Shown one piece after another: positions 8,125-18,293 of a DNA stretch of 64,000 bases. The stretch is from Chitinophaga barathri (GTDB lineage: Bacteria; Bacteroidota; Bacteroidia; Chitinophagales; Chitinophagaceae). A program made the translations under genes and the position numbers. The notes under the pieces were generated by a model. It did no database searches. It saw only the letters and a program-made list of their open reading frames with translations, and was not told the origin of the DNA. The stretch spans positions 1-64,000 of the forward strand of contig NZ_RMBX01000017.1 of the NCBI RefSeq assembly GCF_003807585.1. The letters run 5' to 3'. The stretch's first letter is position 1. Each line of letters begins with the position of its first letter.

Positions 8125-9507
8125 GTGAAGATCAATTTCAGGAACCTGGGCTTTGCAGCTGCTTTTTTAACTGCCCTTTATGCTTTTTCCGGATGTAATG
8201 AAGCTACCGTACTCGGTAAGGACCTCATCCCCGGCGCTGATAAGGTGATAGTAAAAGATACGACCATTAATACGCTGATCACCCATAATATCGCCAACAT
8301 CGATTCCAGCATCTTCACCGGGCAGGACAACTTTGTGGGCGCGCTGGGCAGTTTCAGCGACCCTCTCTTTGGCAAAAGCCATGGCTTCCTGTACACACAG
8401 GTAGGCCTTCCCAAGGCGGAATTCACCTTCGAAGGCACCGGCTGGACGGTGGACTCAGTGGTACTGTATATCGGCTGCGATACCGTATGGTACGGCGAAA
8501 ATGCTCCGCAGAACCTCAGCGTGTACAGGATGAACGAGCCAACCTTTAAGATCGATTCCAATTACCGTTACGACCGCGCATTGTCTTACGACCCGTCCAA
8601 ACAGCTGGCTTCCGCCACTGTGTACCCGGTATACCCGAAAGACTCCCTGAACATATATGGTACCAAAGTAGGCCCCCAGCTTCGTATTAAGCTGAACAAC
8701 TCATTTGGCACCGAACTGTTCCAGCAGCGCGCGGACGGCGCCTTCCTGTCGGACTCCGCCTTCAACAAATGGCTGGGCGGCCTGGCCATCGTGCCGGATA
8801 CCACCAGCGGAGCCAGCAAAACCATGCTGTTCACCAACCTGAACACCGGCGAGACCCGCCTGACGGTATACTATAAAAACTCAGAGAAAGATTCCATCAT
8901 TGCGAACTTCCCGTTTGTGCCCAACCCGGGCGTAGGCGGCAGCGCGCATGCGAACTACTTCAGCCGCAACTACACCGGCACGGAAGTGGCGAACAATATC
9001 AATACAAACAGGCCCGGCGGGGACAACCTGCTGTATCTCCAGGAAGCGCCCGGCATCTATGCACAGCTGCAGCTGCCTGAGATAGAGAACATCCCGAAAG
9101 CCGTAATCAATAAAGCCGAACTGGTGATCACCGAGATCAACAGCGGCAGCAGCGGCAGGGACGACCTGTTCACCGAACCGGACCGCCTCTTCCTGATGCG
9201 TTATATCACGCACGACAGCCTTGGATTTCTTATAGACTACGGAAACCCCTCGCAGCCTGACCTGGCGTATTTCGGCGGTAATAAAACTGTCATTAGTGAG
9301 GTAGGGCCCTATAAAGTTGTCCAATATAAGTTTAATATTGCACGGCATTTGCAGTTCATCCTGGACAAAAAACTGGAGAACTCGGTGCTGAAACTCGAAG
9401 CTTTATCCAGCCGTTACCCGATAGACATGAGAAGATTGAAAGCAGGCGGCGGCAATGCCACGCCACCGGCTAATGTGAAGCTAAGGATCATTTACACTCA
9501 ACTATAA
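8125..9507 (+). CDS. DUF4270 family outer-membrane lipoprotein
   Basis: A 460-residue secreted lipoprotein. The N-terminus is a lipoprotein signal with the lipobox ending at Cys24 (ALYAFSGCNEATVLGKDLIPG), which predicts lipid anchoring. DUF4270 proteins characteristically continue with a Gly-x-Asp-x-x-Pro stretch, then beta-rich repeats; here FVGALGSFSDPLFGKSHGFLYTQ and a C-terminal block (NLLYLQEAPGIYAQLQLP, KAELVITEI, LRIIYTQL) fit. The start is a GTG at 8125; no ATG precedes the signal. Eighteen bases separate it from metK. Function unknown in the family. Confidence 0.85.
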   Translation: MKINFRNLGFAAAFLTALYAFSGCNEATVLGKDLIPGADKVIVKDTTINTLITHNIANIDSSIFTGQDNFVGALGSFSDPLFGKSHGFLYTQVGLPKAEFTFEGTGWTVDSVVLYIGCDTVWYGENAPQNLSVYRMNEPTFKIDSNYRYDRALSYDPSKQLASATVYPVYPKDSLNIYGTKVGPQLRIKLNNSFGTELFQQRADGAFLSDSAFNKWLGGLAIVPDTTSGASKTMLFTNLNTGETRLTVYYKNSEKDSIIANFPFVPNPGVGGSAHANYFSRNYTGTEVANNINTNRPGGDNLLYLQEAPGIYAQLQLPEIENIPKAVINKAELVITEINSGSSGRDDLFTEPDRLFLMRYITHDSLGFLIDYGNPSQPDLAYFGGNKTVISEVGPYKVVQYKFNIARHLQFILDKKLENSVLKLEALSSRYPIDMRRLKAGGGNATPPANVKLRIIYTQL

Positions 9508-9525
9508 TCATAGAATTCATCTTTT

Positions 9526-10779
9526 ATGCCTTATTTATTTACCTCAGAATCCGTGTCCGAGGGACATCCGGACAAAGTGGCCGACCAGATTTCAGACGCC
9601 CTTATCGATAACTTCCTTGCCTACGATCTTACCTCCAAGGTAGCATGCGAAACGCTTGTAACCACCGGCCAGGTAGTACTCGCCGGAGAAGTGAAATCAG
9701 ATGCATATTTAGACGTACAGGACATTGCCCGTGAAGTGATCCGCCGTATTGGTTATACCAAAAGCGAGTACATGTTCGAGGCGAATTCCTGCGGCATTTT
9801 CTCCGCTATTCACGAACAGTCACCAGACATCAACCAGGGTGTTGAACGCAAAAGCCCCGAAGAGCAGGGTGCCGGCGACCAGGGTATGATGTTCGGTTAT
9901 GCCACGAAAGAAACGGAAAACTTCATGCCGCTGGCGCTGGACCTGGCACACAAACTCCTCATCGAGCTGGCTGCCCTCCGCCGCGAAAATAAAGACATCC
10001 AATATCTGCGCCCCGATGCAAAATCACAGGTGACCATCGAATATTCCGATGACAACCAGCCCATCCGCATCGATACCATCGTGATCTCCACACAGCACGA
10101 CGATTTCGAAAGCGAACAGGCTATGCTGGCCAAGATCAAGCAGGACATGATCGACATCCTGATCCCCCGCGTGAAAAAAGGCCTGAAACCTGAGCTGCAG
10201 AGCCTCTTTACAGACAAGATCACTTATCATATCAACCCGACCGGCAAGTTCGTGATCGGCGGCCCTCACGGCGATACCGGCCTCACCGGCCGCAAGATCA
10301 TCGTGGATACCTACGGTGGTAAAGGCGCGCACGGCGGCGGTGCATTCTCCGGTAAAGATCCTTCCAAAGTGGACCGTTCCGCTGCATACGCTACCCGTCA
10401 CATCGCCAAAAACCTGGTAGCTGCCGGTGTTGCGGACGAAGTACTGGTACAGGTTTCCTACGCTATCGGCGTGGCCAAACCCTGCGGCGTGTTCGTGGAC
10501 ACCTACGGTACCGCGAAAGTAGGCCTGAAAGATGGTGAGATCGCCCGCAAAGTGGAAGAGATCTTCGATCTCCGCCCTTACGCTATCGAGCAGCGCCTGA
10601 AACTGCGCAACCCGATGTACGGCGAAACCGCTGCTTACGGTCATATGGGCCGCGAAAGCAAAACGGTGACCAAAGTATTCAACGCAGGTAAAAAGAACGA
10701 AAAGAAAGTGGACGTGGAACTGTTTACCTGGGAGAAACTGGACTACGTAGATAAAGTGAAGGCAGCCTTCGGCTTGTAA
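9526..10779 (+). CDS. metK: S-adenosylmethionine synthetase (MetK)
   Basis: Makes S-adenosylmethionine from methionine and ATP in the cytoplasm. The 417-residue protein carries the ATP/methionine motif [15 protein letters not shown] near the N-terminus, the hexapeptide region [12 protein letters not shown] and the P-loop-like [19 protein letters not shown]. It is about 30 residues longer than the E. coli enzyme because of insertions in the middle domain ([25 protein letters not shown] region), a form common in Bacteroidota. No SAM riboswitch is visible in the 18-base gap before it. A strong hairpin terminator follows. Confidence 0.97.
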   Translation: MPYLFTSESVSEGHPDKVADQISDALIDNFLAYDLTSKVACETLVTTGQVVLAGEVKSDAYLDVQDIAREVIRRIGYTKSEYMFEANSCGIFSAIHEQSPDINQGVERKSPEEQGAGDQGMMFGYATKETENFMPLALDLAHKLLIELAALRRENKDIQYLRPDAKSQVTIEYSDDNQPIRIDTIVISTQHDDFESEQAMLAKIKQDMIDILIPRVKKGLKPELQSLFTDKITYHINPTGKFVIGGPHGDTGLTGRKIIVDTYGGKGAHGGGAFSGKDPSKVDRSAAYATRHIAKNLVAAGVADEVLVQVSYAIGVAKPCGVFVDTYGTAKVGLKDGEIARKVEEIFDLRPYAIEQRLKLRNPMYGETAAYGHMGRESKTVTKVFNAGKKNEKKVDVELFTWEKLDYVDKVKAAFGL

Positions 10780-10802
10780 TACGGAACTTTAAAGATAAAA
10801 AG

Positions 10803-10838
10803 CCGGCAGGAAGCGTATGTTCCCTGCCGGTTTTGTTT
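10803..10838 (+). terminator. metK terminator
   Basis: An 8-bp GC-rich stem (10803-10810 with 10823-10830), extendable with a bulge, is followed by TTTTGTTTT. It ends the DUF4270-metK transcript 24 bases after the metK stop. Confidence 0.8.
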
Positions 10839-10888
10839 TGGTATCATCAATTAAGCTTTAACTTTCACCCCAAGGAATTCCTGATACT

Positions 10889-11917
10889 ATGGGCATCGCT
10901 AAAAATCTCTACTACAAGGGCGTGCGGCTTGTTAATTTATCCTTGCTGAAAAGCCTGACCCCACAGCGTTTGCTGTTACCTTACCATCACCTCGTTTCGG
11001 ATGTGGATGTGCCGCATATCAAACACCTGTACCCCTACAAAGGCCTGGCGGCATTCAAAAAAGACCTTGATTACCTGCGTAAATATTTTAAACCGGTGAC
11101 CTTGCAGGACGTGATCGGAAATATCCGCCGTCAAACGCCGTTGCCCGAACACAGCTTCCTGCTTACGTTCGACGACGGCCTGCGGGAGGTACATGAAACG
11201 ATTGCACCGCTGCTGTACCGGGAAGGGATCCCGGCGGTGTTTTTCCTGAACAGCGCTTTTGTGGACAACAAAACACTGTTTTACAAATTCGGCGTAAGCC
11301 TGCTGACGGAAGCCCTGCTCACGAAACAATACAGCGCGGCCACGCTAAAGGCGCTGGGAGAAACGCTGGCCGTGCCTGCTGCCGGCAAACAGCAGCTGAT
11401 CGACGCCATAAAAAGCATTACTTATGCCAACCGCGCGATGGTCCGGGCGGCGGCGGCAGTGCTGGAGATATCGCTGGAGGAGTACCTGGCGGAGAAAAGA
11501 CCCTTTATGACCTCGGAGGAGATCAGCGGGCTGGCAGGGCAGGGGTTTGCCCTGGGCGGGCATAGTGTGGATCATCCGTATTATACGGGGCTTACGCTGG
11601 AGGAAATGATCCGGCAGACGGTGGAGTCGGTGGATTTTGTGACGGAACGGTTCAGGCTGGATTACCGGGCATTTGCGTTCCCGCATAGCGACGCGGGGGT
11701 GCCGCAGGCATTTTTTGACCGGTTGCTGGAGCGCCAGGCTCCGGCGCTGGATGTAATGTTCGGGACCAATAATCAGCGGCGGGAGATCTATCCGCAGATC
11801 CTGCACCGGTTCAATTGCGAGCGCCCTTCTATTGCTGTTGAATCCGCTGTGAAAGGCATTCTGGCGTTAAATTCACTGCAGGAGGTACGCGGTAAATCCG
11901 TCATCCGGCGTGACTGA
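10889..11917 (+). CDS. Polysaccharide deacetylase (NodB/CE4) family protein
   Basis: A 342-residue CE4 family protein, predicted to remove N- or O-acetyl groups from a glycan with a metal ion. It has NodB motif 1 LTFDDGL (Asp95, Asp96) and motif 2 GGHSVDHP (His225, His229), which supply the metal triad and base. FPHSDAG later in the chain is a likely motif 4 equivalent. There is no clear signal peptide; the N-terminus (LYYKGVRLVNLSLLKSL) is only mildly hydrophobic, so it may be cytoplasmic or membrane-associated. An insertion of roughly 80 residues separates motifs 1 and 2. It precedes the giant esterase gene and the EPS locus, which suggests a role in glycan modification, but this is inference. 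Confidence 0.8.
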   Translation: MGIAKNLYYKGVRLVNLSLLKSLTPQRLLLPYHHLVSDVDVPHIKHLYPYKGLAAFKKDLDYLRKYFKPVTLQDVIGNIRRQTPLPEHSFLLTFDDGLREVHETIAPLLYREGIPAVFFLNSAFVDNKTLFYKFGVSLLTEALLTKQYSAATLKALGETLAVPAAGKQQLIDAIKSITYANRAMVRAAAAVLEISLEEYLAEKRPFMTSEEISGLAGQGFALGGHSVDHPYYTGLTLEEMIRQTVESVDFVTERFRLDYRAFAFPHSDAGVPQAFFDRLLERQAPALDVMFGTNNQRREIYPQILHRFNCERPSIAVESAVKGILALNSLQEVRGKSVIRRD

Positions 11918-12078
11918 GACCTTTTTTCTCTAATATATTAATACAGAAATACGTTAAAACATCGGTTCGTTCTTTTATTTGGAGGTTACGATTTTATGCA
12001 TTAAATTTATTAATAAATGATCAGATAATTTATATGTGTTTTTTACTGAAAACACTATAATTAGTAGCATTTATGTGT

Positions 12079-12086
12079 TATTTTTG
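12079..12086 (+). promoter_or_regulatory. Putative -7 box for the 1764-residue secreted protein
   Basis: TATTTTTG matches TAnnTTTG inside the AT-rich 244-base gap 11918-12161, 75 bases before the GTG start. No other feature is seen in this gap. Confidence 0.4.
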
Positions 12087-12161
12087 TAAGGATTAACGGA
12101 GAACAGGTGGGCTTTGTATTAGGAAAAGGTATTATTTAGAATCTGTAAAATTTAACCTTTA

Positions 12162-15100
12162 GTGAAAAACCGAACTATTGTAAAGGCATTTAACCGTGTC
12201 TTTCTATCCGCCTTACTATTCTCTTATTCCTGCCTATGTTTTGCGCAAGGCGATCAAAAAGCTATCCAAGTAAAGGTTAATGCCACCGGAACTACCGGTG
12301 CGTGGCTCCATCTTCCCGCCGATTACAACAGTACGACCGAAAAATATCCCCTTATAATATTTATTCATGGCGTTGGCGAAGGCGGGACGGATGTGAACAA
12401 AGTGTTGGCACAGGGTCTTCCGAAGGCGATAGCCCGGGGGGCGAAAATGGAGTTTACGGTAGGCGGCAAATTGTACAAATTTATTGTTGTATCCCCGCAG
12501 ATCGCAGGAGGCTGGGCCAGTGAGGCCATGATCCAGAATGTGATGAACGACGTGAAGGCGAAATACCGTGTGGATGAAACCAGGGTATATCTGACTGGCT
12601 TGAGCGCGGGCGGTTACGGTACCTGGAATTATGTAGCCTCCGGCAAAGAATATGCAGACAATGTAGCCGCGATAGTGCCCGTTTCCCCGGCGGCCATCGC
12701 GGTAAATAAGCTGGATAATTTCTGTAACACGGTAGTTGCAGCCAATGTACCCGTGTGGCAGTTTTCCGGCGGCACCAGCGGAGATGCTTCTTTCCGCGGC
12801 AACATGGAGAAATTCGAAACCAGGTATAACAGCTGTAACCCTACTGTAAAAGCTATTTCTACCGTGATCGCAGGCGGCGGCCATGATGCCAATACCTGGG
12901 ACAAGGCGTACGATGCAACGCATACGTACAATAATCCGAATATTTACGAGTGGATGCTGCAGTTCAAAAAGGGAGGCGTAACGCCGCCCCCGGCTGCCAA
13001 TAAGCCCCCTGTAGCCAATGCCGGCACGAACGTTACCGTTACCTTACCGGTTAGTTCCGTGAGCCTGAACGGCAGCGCATCCGCCGATTCCGACGGGAAT
13101 ATTTCAGCTTACAGATGGGCGCAGGTGTCCGGCCCTGCCACCAGCACCATCAGCCCCAATACCGCGGCAAGAGCAACGGCATCCGGTCTTACGGTGGCCG
13201 GTACCTATGTGTTTGAACTGACCGTGACCGATAACTACAATGCAACCGCCAAAGCAAGAGTAACAGCAGTGGTGCAGGCGGCGGCAATACCGCCCCCGGT
13301 TGTAAATTTTGTCAGCAATAATATCAGCGTTACAGCTCCCGTAACGGCGGTCACGCTCGACGGCTCCCGGTCTTCCGCGCCCAGCAGTACGATCTCCAGC
13401 TACGAATGGGAAAAGGTCTCCGGCCCCACGGGCGGCGCCATCAGCTCACCCACAGCTGCAAAAACAAACATCACCAACCCGGCTGTCGGGAATTACGTAT
13501 ACAGTCTTACCGTTACCAATGCCGCGGGCATTTCCAGCTCAGGCACCGTAAACGTGGTGGTAGCCAATACACCGCCGCCCGCCGGCGGCTGCCATTGCAG
13601 TCATACCATTACCCCCGGCCCTGACGGCGGTATTTACAGCGACGGCAGCAAATACAATATCCAGCCGGGAGACACTATCTGTGTACCCGCCGGCAAATAT
13701 CCCTACGCGCAATTCTTTAATTACTCCGGCACCGCTGAAAAGCCCCTGGTGTTCATCAACTGCGGCGGCATCGTTCAGATCGGCGACGGCGGTAAATACG
13801 GTCTTATCTTCAACCAGTGTAAGTTCTTTAAAGTAACCGGCTCCGGCACGGCGGACAAATACGGTTTTGTGGTAGACGGAAGGCCGAATGCCATCCCTTT
13901 GAATGCGGGCCTTTCCATGGGTAAAGGATGTACCGATTATGAAGCGGAAAGGATCGAGGTGTCCGGCGCATCCGCGGGCCTGCTTTGTAAAGTGAACCCG
14001 GACTGCGACCCCGCTACCCATTACCCGAATTTTAAGATCCGCAACGTAAGCCTGCACGATCTGTATGTGCATGATATCGGCGGCGAAGGTTTATATATCG
14101 GTCATACGCTGCCTAACCCGGGAGAAGTGACCTGTACGGACGGCAGCGTGATCATGGCGGCGCCCCCGCGCATCTACAACCTGAAGATCTACAATGTGAC
14201 CACCCGCAATACAGGCTGGGACGGCATCCAGGTAGCCAGCGCACCGGAAGGCGTGGAGATCTACAACAATGATATCTACAACTACGGAACGGTGAACAAG
14301 GGCAGCCAGCAGGCGGGTATTATTATGGGCGGCGCATCCAGCGGCCTGATCTACAACAACAAAGTTGAAAAAGGCACCGGCAGCGGCATCCAGATATTCG
14401 GCTCAGGCCTTACCAAAGTATATGACAACATCGTGATAGACGCCGGATGGGATGGCGGCACCGTGGGCCAGGATGCTATTTTCGCGGATGACAGGCCTAT
14501 TACCGACGGATATGTGCCCCTCCAGGTGGAGATCATCAATAACACCATTATAAATGCCAGGAGACACGGCGTCATGATCCTTAGCTCGAAAGGCACAACA
14601 GGCAAGAACAACATCGTATATAACAACCTGATCACGAAAGTTGGTTCCCCGATGACGGGAGACAGGGCTTACATCAATATCATGACCGGGGTTGATAATA
14701 AAACATCGAACAACGTGCTGCTGACGGACATTGCCGCGGCGGAATACAAAAACGTGGCAGGTGGCGATTACAGCCTCCTGGCCGGTTCCCAGGCTATAGA
14801 CAAGGGCATTGATGCGAGAAGTTTTGGCGTGAACCTGGACTTTGACGGCAATGCAAGACCCTTCAACAATGTATTCGATGCGGGCGCATTTGAATATACA
14901 GGCGGCACTGCCGTGAATAAACCTCCCGTGGCGAAAGCAGGGAGCGACATCACTATTACGCTACCTGTCACCACCGCATCGCTGGACGGCAGCACCTCCA
15001 CCGACGCGGATGGAACGATCAAATCATATAACTGGGCGAAGATCAGCGGGGGAAACGGAACCATAACATCCCCAAACGCCTCCAAGACAGACGTAACCGG

Positions 15101-17456
15101 CCTCGCCGCCGGTACTTACGTGTTTGAGCTGACCGTTACAGACGATAAAGACGCTTTTTCCCAGGACCGTATAACCGTAACCGTGAATCCGGCAGCCAAC
15201 AAGCTGCCGGTGGCTAAGGCCGGCAACGATATTACCATCACCCTTCCCGCAAACGTTGTGGAGGTGAATGCCAATGCATCCACGGATGAAGACGGTACCA
15301 TCCAGTCCTATAACTGGGCAAAGATCAGCGGCCCCGCCGCGACGATCGTTTCGGCCGGTTCAGCTATCACTGTTATCAACGGGCTGGTAGCCGGAACGTA
15401 TGTGTTTGAATTAACGGTGACGGACGATAAAAACGCTACGGCAAAAGACCGGATCACCATTACGGTGAACCCGGCGGGCAATAAACCGCCCGTGGCCAAA
15501 GCGGGAAACGACATTACGCTCACCCTGCCTACGGACATTGCTGAGGTGAACGGCAATGCCTCCACCGATGAAGACGGCACCATCCAGTCCTATCAGTGGG
15601 CGAAGATCAGCGGCCCCGCGGCCAATATCGTATCGCCCGGCTCGGCCATCACGATCATTAACCATCTTTCAGCAGGCACGTATGTGTTTGAACTGACCGT
15701 GACGGACGACAAGAACATTACCGCAAAAGACCAGGTGACCATCATCGTGAACCCGGCGGCCAACAAACCGCCTGTGGCTGAAGCGGGGGATGACATCGTG
15801 ATCACGCTGCCAACCGACGCCGTTGACCTGGACGGCCGTTCGTCCATCGATGAAGACGGTACTATCCGTTCTTATAGCTGGGCGAAGATCAGCGGTCCCG
15901 CCGCCAATATCGTATCGCCTGCCTCCTCGCTTACCACTGTCAACCATCTTTCAGCCGGCACGTATGTGTTTGAACTGACGGTGACAGACGATAAAAATAC
16001 TACCGCAAAAGACCGCATTACCGTTACGGTGAACCCGTCGGAGAACATACCGCCGGTGGCCCGGGCGGGGAGTGATATTACCGTCACTCTTCCGGCCAAC
16101 AGCGCTGAGCTGAACGGCAGTGAGTCCACCGATGAAGATGGAACAGTCAATACCTACAGCTGGACAAAGATCAGCGGGCCGGACGTGAGCATTGCCACGC
16201 CTGCCGCGGCAGTGAGCTCCATCAGCGGTCTTGAAGCCGGGGTATATGTATTCGAGCTGAGAGTGACAGACGACAAGGGCGCTACCGCCACGGACCAGGT
16301 GACCGTTATTGTTAACGCCGCGGACAACAAATCTCCTATAGCCCGGGCGGGGGACGATATCACCATCAAACTGCCGGTAAATTCCGTACAGCTCAATGGT
16401 ACTGCCTCCACCGATGAAGACGGGACTATCAATGCATACAGCTGGGCAAAGATCAGCGGCCCCGCCGCCACGATCACGAATGCCAATGTTTCCTCCACCT
16501 TAGTGAACGGTTTGACGGCCGGTACTTATGTATTTGAACTGACGGTGAGGGATGATAAAAATGCTTCTTCCAAAGACAGGGTAACCGTTACGGTACAATC
16601 CGTGGACAATAAACTGCCCGTAGCCAATGCAGGCAGCGACATCACCATCAGGCTGCCGGAAAACACGGCGGATCTGAATGGCGCTGCTTCCCGTGACGAG
16701 GACGGCACGGTCGTTTCCTATCATTGGGAAAAAATAAGCGGCCCCGCCGCGAGCATTGCAACGCCTGGCGCTGCCGGCACGGCTATCAATGACCTGGTGG
16801 CCGGCACCTATGTGTTTGAACTGACGGTGACAGATAATGATAACGCTACGGCAAAGGACAGGGTAACGGTGAACGTACTGGAAGCTAACGAACCTGTGAA
16901 TGAGGCGCCCATAGCCAATGCAGGGCCAGACAGGGAGGTGAATGCGGTAGATGAGGAATTTACGCTCGATGGCTCCGCTTCGAGGGACGTGGACGGCAGT
17001 ATCGAAAGATACCAGTGGGAATATGTCTCCGGCAACCAGGGCATCATCATCCTTTCACCCAGCAGCGTTACTACAAAAGTGCGTATGGGCCTTGCCGGCG
17101 GTGTGCATGAATTCAGGCTGACCGTAACGGACAATAAGGGGCAGACCGCTTCCGATCTTGTAAGGATCACGGTATTGAGAGATTCAGTACCGCCCGCTCA
17201 TGATATTGTCTCTATCTCACTATATCCGAATCCAGCTACTGACTTTATCCAGCTTAAACTGAATGATCCTTTGCCTGATAATGTGGTGGTAAATATCTTT
17301 AATACTTCCGGGAGGCTGGAACAAAGCATGCCCTTCAAAAAGGGAGATCTGATCCAGCAACCCATCGATATCAGCCGCCTCGCAAAAGGGTTTTACCTAC
17401 TCCAGATCACGAACGGCAAAGACCTGAAAGAGGTCAGGAAATTTGTGAAACAATAA
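12162..17456 (+). CDS. Giant T9SS protein: esterase, PKD-like repeats, beta-helix
   Basis: A 1764-residue secreted protein. Signal peptide 1-29 (cut near CFAQ). Residues about 30-275 form an alpha/beta-hydrolase of the PHB-depolymerase/esterase kind with GLSAGG (Ser148), VPVWQFSG and a late GGGHD with the likely catalytic His. Two PKD-like domains (about 280-372, 375-468) follow, then a right-handed parallel beta-helix (about 472-915; repeated Asn-Asn-x-Ile turns such as YNNDIYNYG, YNNKVEKG, INNTIINA), as in polysaccharide lyases and epimerases. Next come seven near-identical 94-residue PKD/REJ-like domains, an eighth divergent one (about 1581-1675) and a type A T9SS tail (SLYPNPATDF ... GFYLLQI). 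The start is GTG. The two neighbouring esterase-domain genes suggest a shared target, perhaps the EPS made here. Confidence 0.85.
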   Translation: MKNRTIVKAFNRVFLSALLFSYSCLCFAQGDQKAIQVKVNATGTTGAWLHLPADYNSTTEKYPLIIFIHGVGEGGTDVNKVLAQGLPKAIARGAKMEFTVGGKLYKFIVVSPQIAGGWASEAMIQNVMNDVKAKYRVDETRVYLTGLSAGGYGTWNYVASGKEYADNVAAIVPVSPAAIAVNKLDNFCNTVVAANVPVWQFSGGTSGDASFRGNMEKFETRYNSCNPTVKAISTVIAGGGHDANTWDKAYDATHTYNNPNIYEWMLQFKKGGVTPPPAANKPPVANAGTNVTVTLPVSSVSLNGSASADSDGNISAYRWAQVSGPATSTISPNTAARATASGLTVAGTYVFELTVTDNYNATAKARVTAVVQAAAIPPPVVNFVSNNISVTAPVTAVTLDGSRSSAPSSTISSYEWEKVSGPTGGAISSPTAAKTNITNPAVGNYVYSLTVTNAAGISSSGTVNVVVANTPPPAGGCHCSHTITPGPDGGIYSDGSKYNIQPGDTICVPAGKYPYAQFFNYSGTAEKPLVFINCGGIVQIGDGGKYGLIFNQCKFFKVTGSGTADKYGFVVDGRPNAIPLNAGLSMGKGCTDYEAERIEVSGASAGLLCKVNPDCDPATHYPNFKIRNVSLHDLYVHDIGGEGLYIGHTLPNPGEVTCTDGSVIMAAPPRIYNLKIYNVTTRNTGWDGIQVASAPEGVEIYNNDIYNYGTVNKGSQQAGIIMGGASSGLIYNNKVEKGTGSGIQIFGSGLTKVYDNIVIDAGWDGGTVGQDAIFADDRPITDGYVPLQVEIINNTIINARRHGVMILSSKGTTGKNNIVYNNLITKVGSPMTGDRAYINIMTGVDNKTSNNVLLTDIAAAEYKNVAGGDYSLLAGSQAIDKGIDARSFGVNLDFDGNARPFNNVFDAGAFEYTGGTAVNKPPVAKAGSDITITLPVTTASLDGSTSTDADGTIKSYNWAKISGGNGTITSPNASKTDVTGLAAGTYVFELTVTDDKDAFSQDRITVTVNPAANKLPVAKAGNDITITLPANVVEVNANASTDEDGTIQSYNWAKISGPAATIVSAGSAITVINGLVAGTYVFELTVTDDKNATAKDRITITVNPAGNKPPVAKAGNDITLTLPTDIAEVNGNASTDEDGTIQSYQWAKISGPAANIVSPGSAITIINHLSAGTYVFELTVTDDKNITAKDQVTIIVNPAANKPPVAEAGDDIVITLPTDAVDLDGRSSIDEDGTIRSYSWAKISGPAANIVSPASSLTTVNHLSAGTYVFELTVTDDKNTTAKDRITVTVNPSENIPPVARAGSDITVTLPANSAELNGSESTDEDGTVNTYSWTKISGPDVSIATPAAAVSSISGLEAGVYVFELRVTDDKGATATDQVTVIVNAADNKSPIARAGDDITIKLPVNSVQLNGTASTDEDGTINAYSWAKISGPAATITNANVSSTLVNGLTAGTYVFELTVRDDKNASSKDRVTVTVQSVDNKLPVANAGSDITIRLPENTADLNGAASRDEDGTVVSYHWEKISGPAASIATPGAAGTAINDLVAGTYVFELTVTDNDNATAKDRVTVNVLEANEPVNEAPIANAGPDREVNAVDEEFTLDGSASRDVDGSIERYQWEYVSGNQGIIILSPSSVTTKVRMGLAGGVHEFRLTVTDNKGQTASDLVRITVLRDSVPPAHDIVSISLYPNPATDFIQLKLNDPLPDNVVVNIFNTSGRLEQSMPFKKGDLIQQPIDISRLAKGFYLLQITNGKDLKEVRKFVKQ
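14919..16892 (+). repeat. Seven tandem 282-bp PKD-coding repeats
   Basis: Copies begin at about 14919, 15201, 15483, 15765, 16048, 16330 and 16612, each encoding one 94-residue domain with (K)PPVAKAG at its start, STDEDGTI in the middle and GTYVFELTVTDDK near the end. Copies three and four share long stretches of DNA with few changes, which points to recent duplication. The array stays in frame, so copy number could change without breaking the gene. Confidence 0.9.
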
Positions 17457-17467
17457 CCTGACGCGAA

Positions 17468-18253
17468 TTATTTACGCGTGTACTGGAGGAGCCATTCATA
17501 CACATTAAGGCCGTTTGGCCTGTAGCTGGGATTGTAAATATCCTTAAAGCAGCAATGTTTGTTGCCATGAATGGTAACCCTCGCCAGCCCGGGTTTGTAT
17601 TTATTGACACTGTCCGTATACTTCTGCGCGGTCTCCATAAAGTGAGGCTCGTGCTCGCCGGCCAGGAACCATACCGGTACGTTCGCATCCGCGATCAGTT
17701 TAAATTGCTGAACGTTTTTGTCTTCCAGTGAAGTAGGGGATAATGATACGATCGCGGCGATGCGTTTGGACAGCGCCGGTTTCTCCGTGATCGTCATCAG
17801 GGATACCCAGCCGCCCGCGCTATAGCCGGTAAGATATACGCGGGAAGGGTCTACACGGTACCTTTTCATTACATCATTCAGTACATTCTCCACTTCCCAG
17901 GGACGCAGGCCGAAGCTTTGCGATTGCGGCATCACTATAATAAACTTGTATAGTTTTTTATCCACGGGGTTCCTGCTGTCCAGTTTTACGCCTTTGTCCA
18001 GCCAGTAAGGCAGGCCGTCTATGATCAGTTTGCTGAGGTCGGTACCCGCTTTGCTTTTGCCGTGGAATACCAGCAGCAACGGATATTTTGCATTTCCCGT
18101 ATTATAATCGTCAGGCAGCTGCACAAGCGCGCCTACCTTGTTGCCCCGTGCGGATACCGGCACCTGGGTCTTGTCCATATTCTTTTGAGCAAAAGCAGCT
18201 ATCGCCGTGCCCAATAAAAGGCAGGCCGTGAAGGCAGTAAGTGTACATTTCAT
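17468..18253 (-). CDS. Secreted esterase (alpha/beta hydrolase, PHB-depolymerase-like)
   Basis: A 261-residue stand-alone version of the hydrolase domain that starts both neighbouring giants. Signal peptide 1-22 (ends AAFAQ). The oxyanion/nucleophile pattern is HGKSKAG, LTGYSAGG (Ser145), the VPVWFLAGE strand and HGNKHCCF with the candidate catalytic His near residue 232. Unlike the giants it has no accessory domain and no T9SS tail, so it should stay periplasmic. It is the last gene of the minus-strand EPS operon and converges on the 1764-residue gene with only 11 bases between the stops. Substrate unknown; removal of acyl groups from the EPS is a reasonable guess given the acyltransferase upstream. 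Confidence 0.82.
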   Translation of the reverse strand: MKCTLTAFTACLLLGTAIAAFAQKNMDKTQVPVSARGNKVGALVQLPDDYNTGNAKYPLLLVFHGKSKAGTDLSKLIIDGLPYWLDKGVKLDSRNPVDKKLYKFIIVMPQSQSFGLRPWEVENVLNDVMKRYRVDPSRVYLTGYSAGGWVSLMTITEKPALSKRIAAIVSLSPTSLEDKNVQQFKLIADANVPVWFLAGEHEPHFMETAQKYTDSVNKYKPGLARVTIHGNKHCCFKDIYNPSYRPNGLNVYEWLLQYTRK

Positions 18254-18293
18254 TCTCTGAATTTTAAGTTTCTGAATTGTTCTCCGGCAATGC

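Noticed and set aside
14919-16892. Non-coding satellite repeat
   Set aside because: The 282-bp period is an exact multiple of three and encodes a domain with conserved protein motifs.
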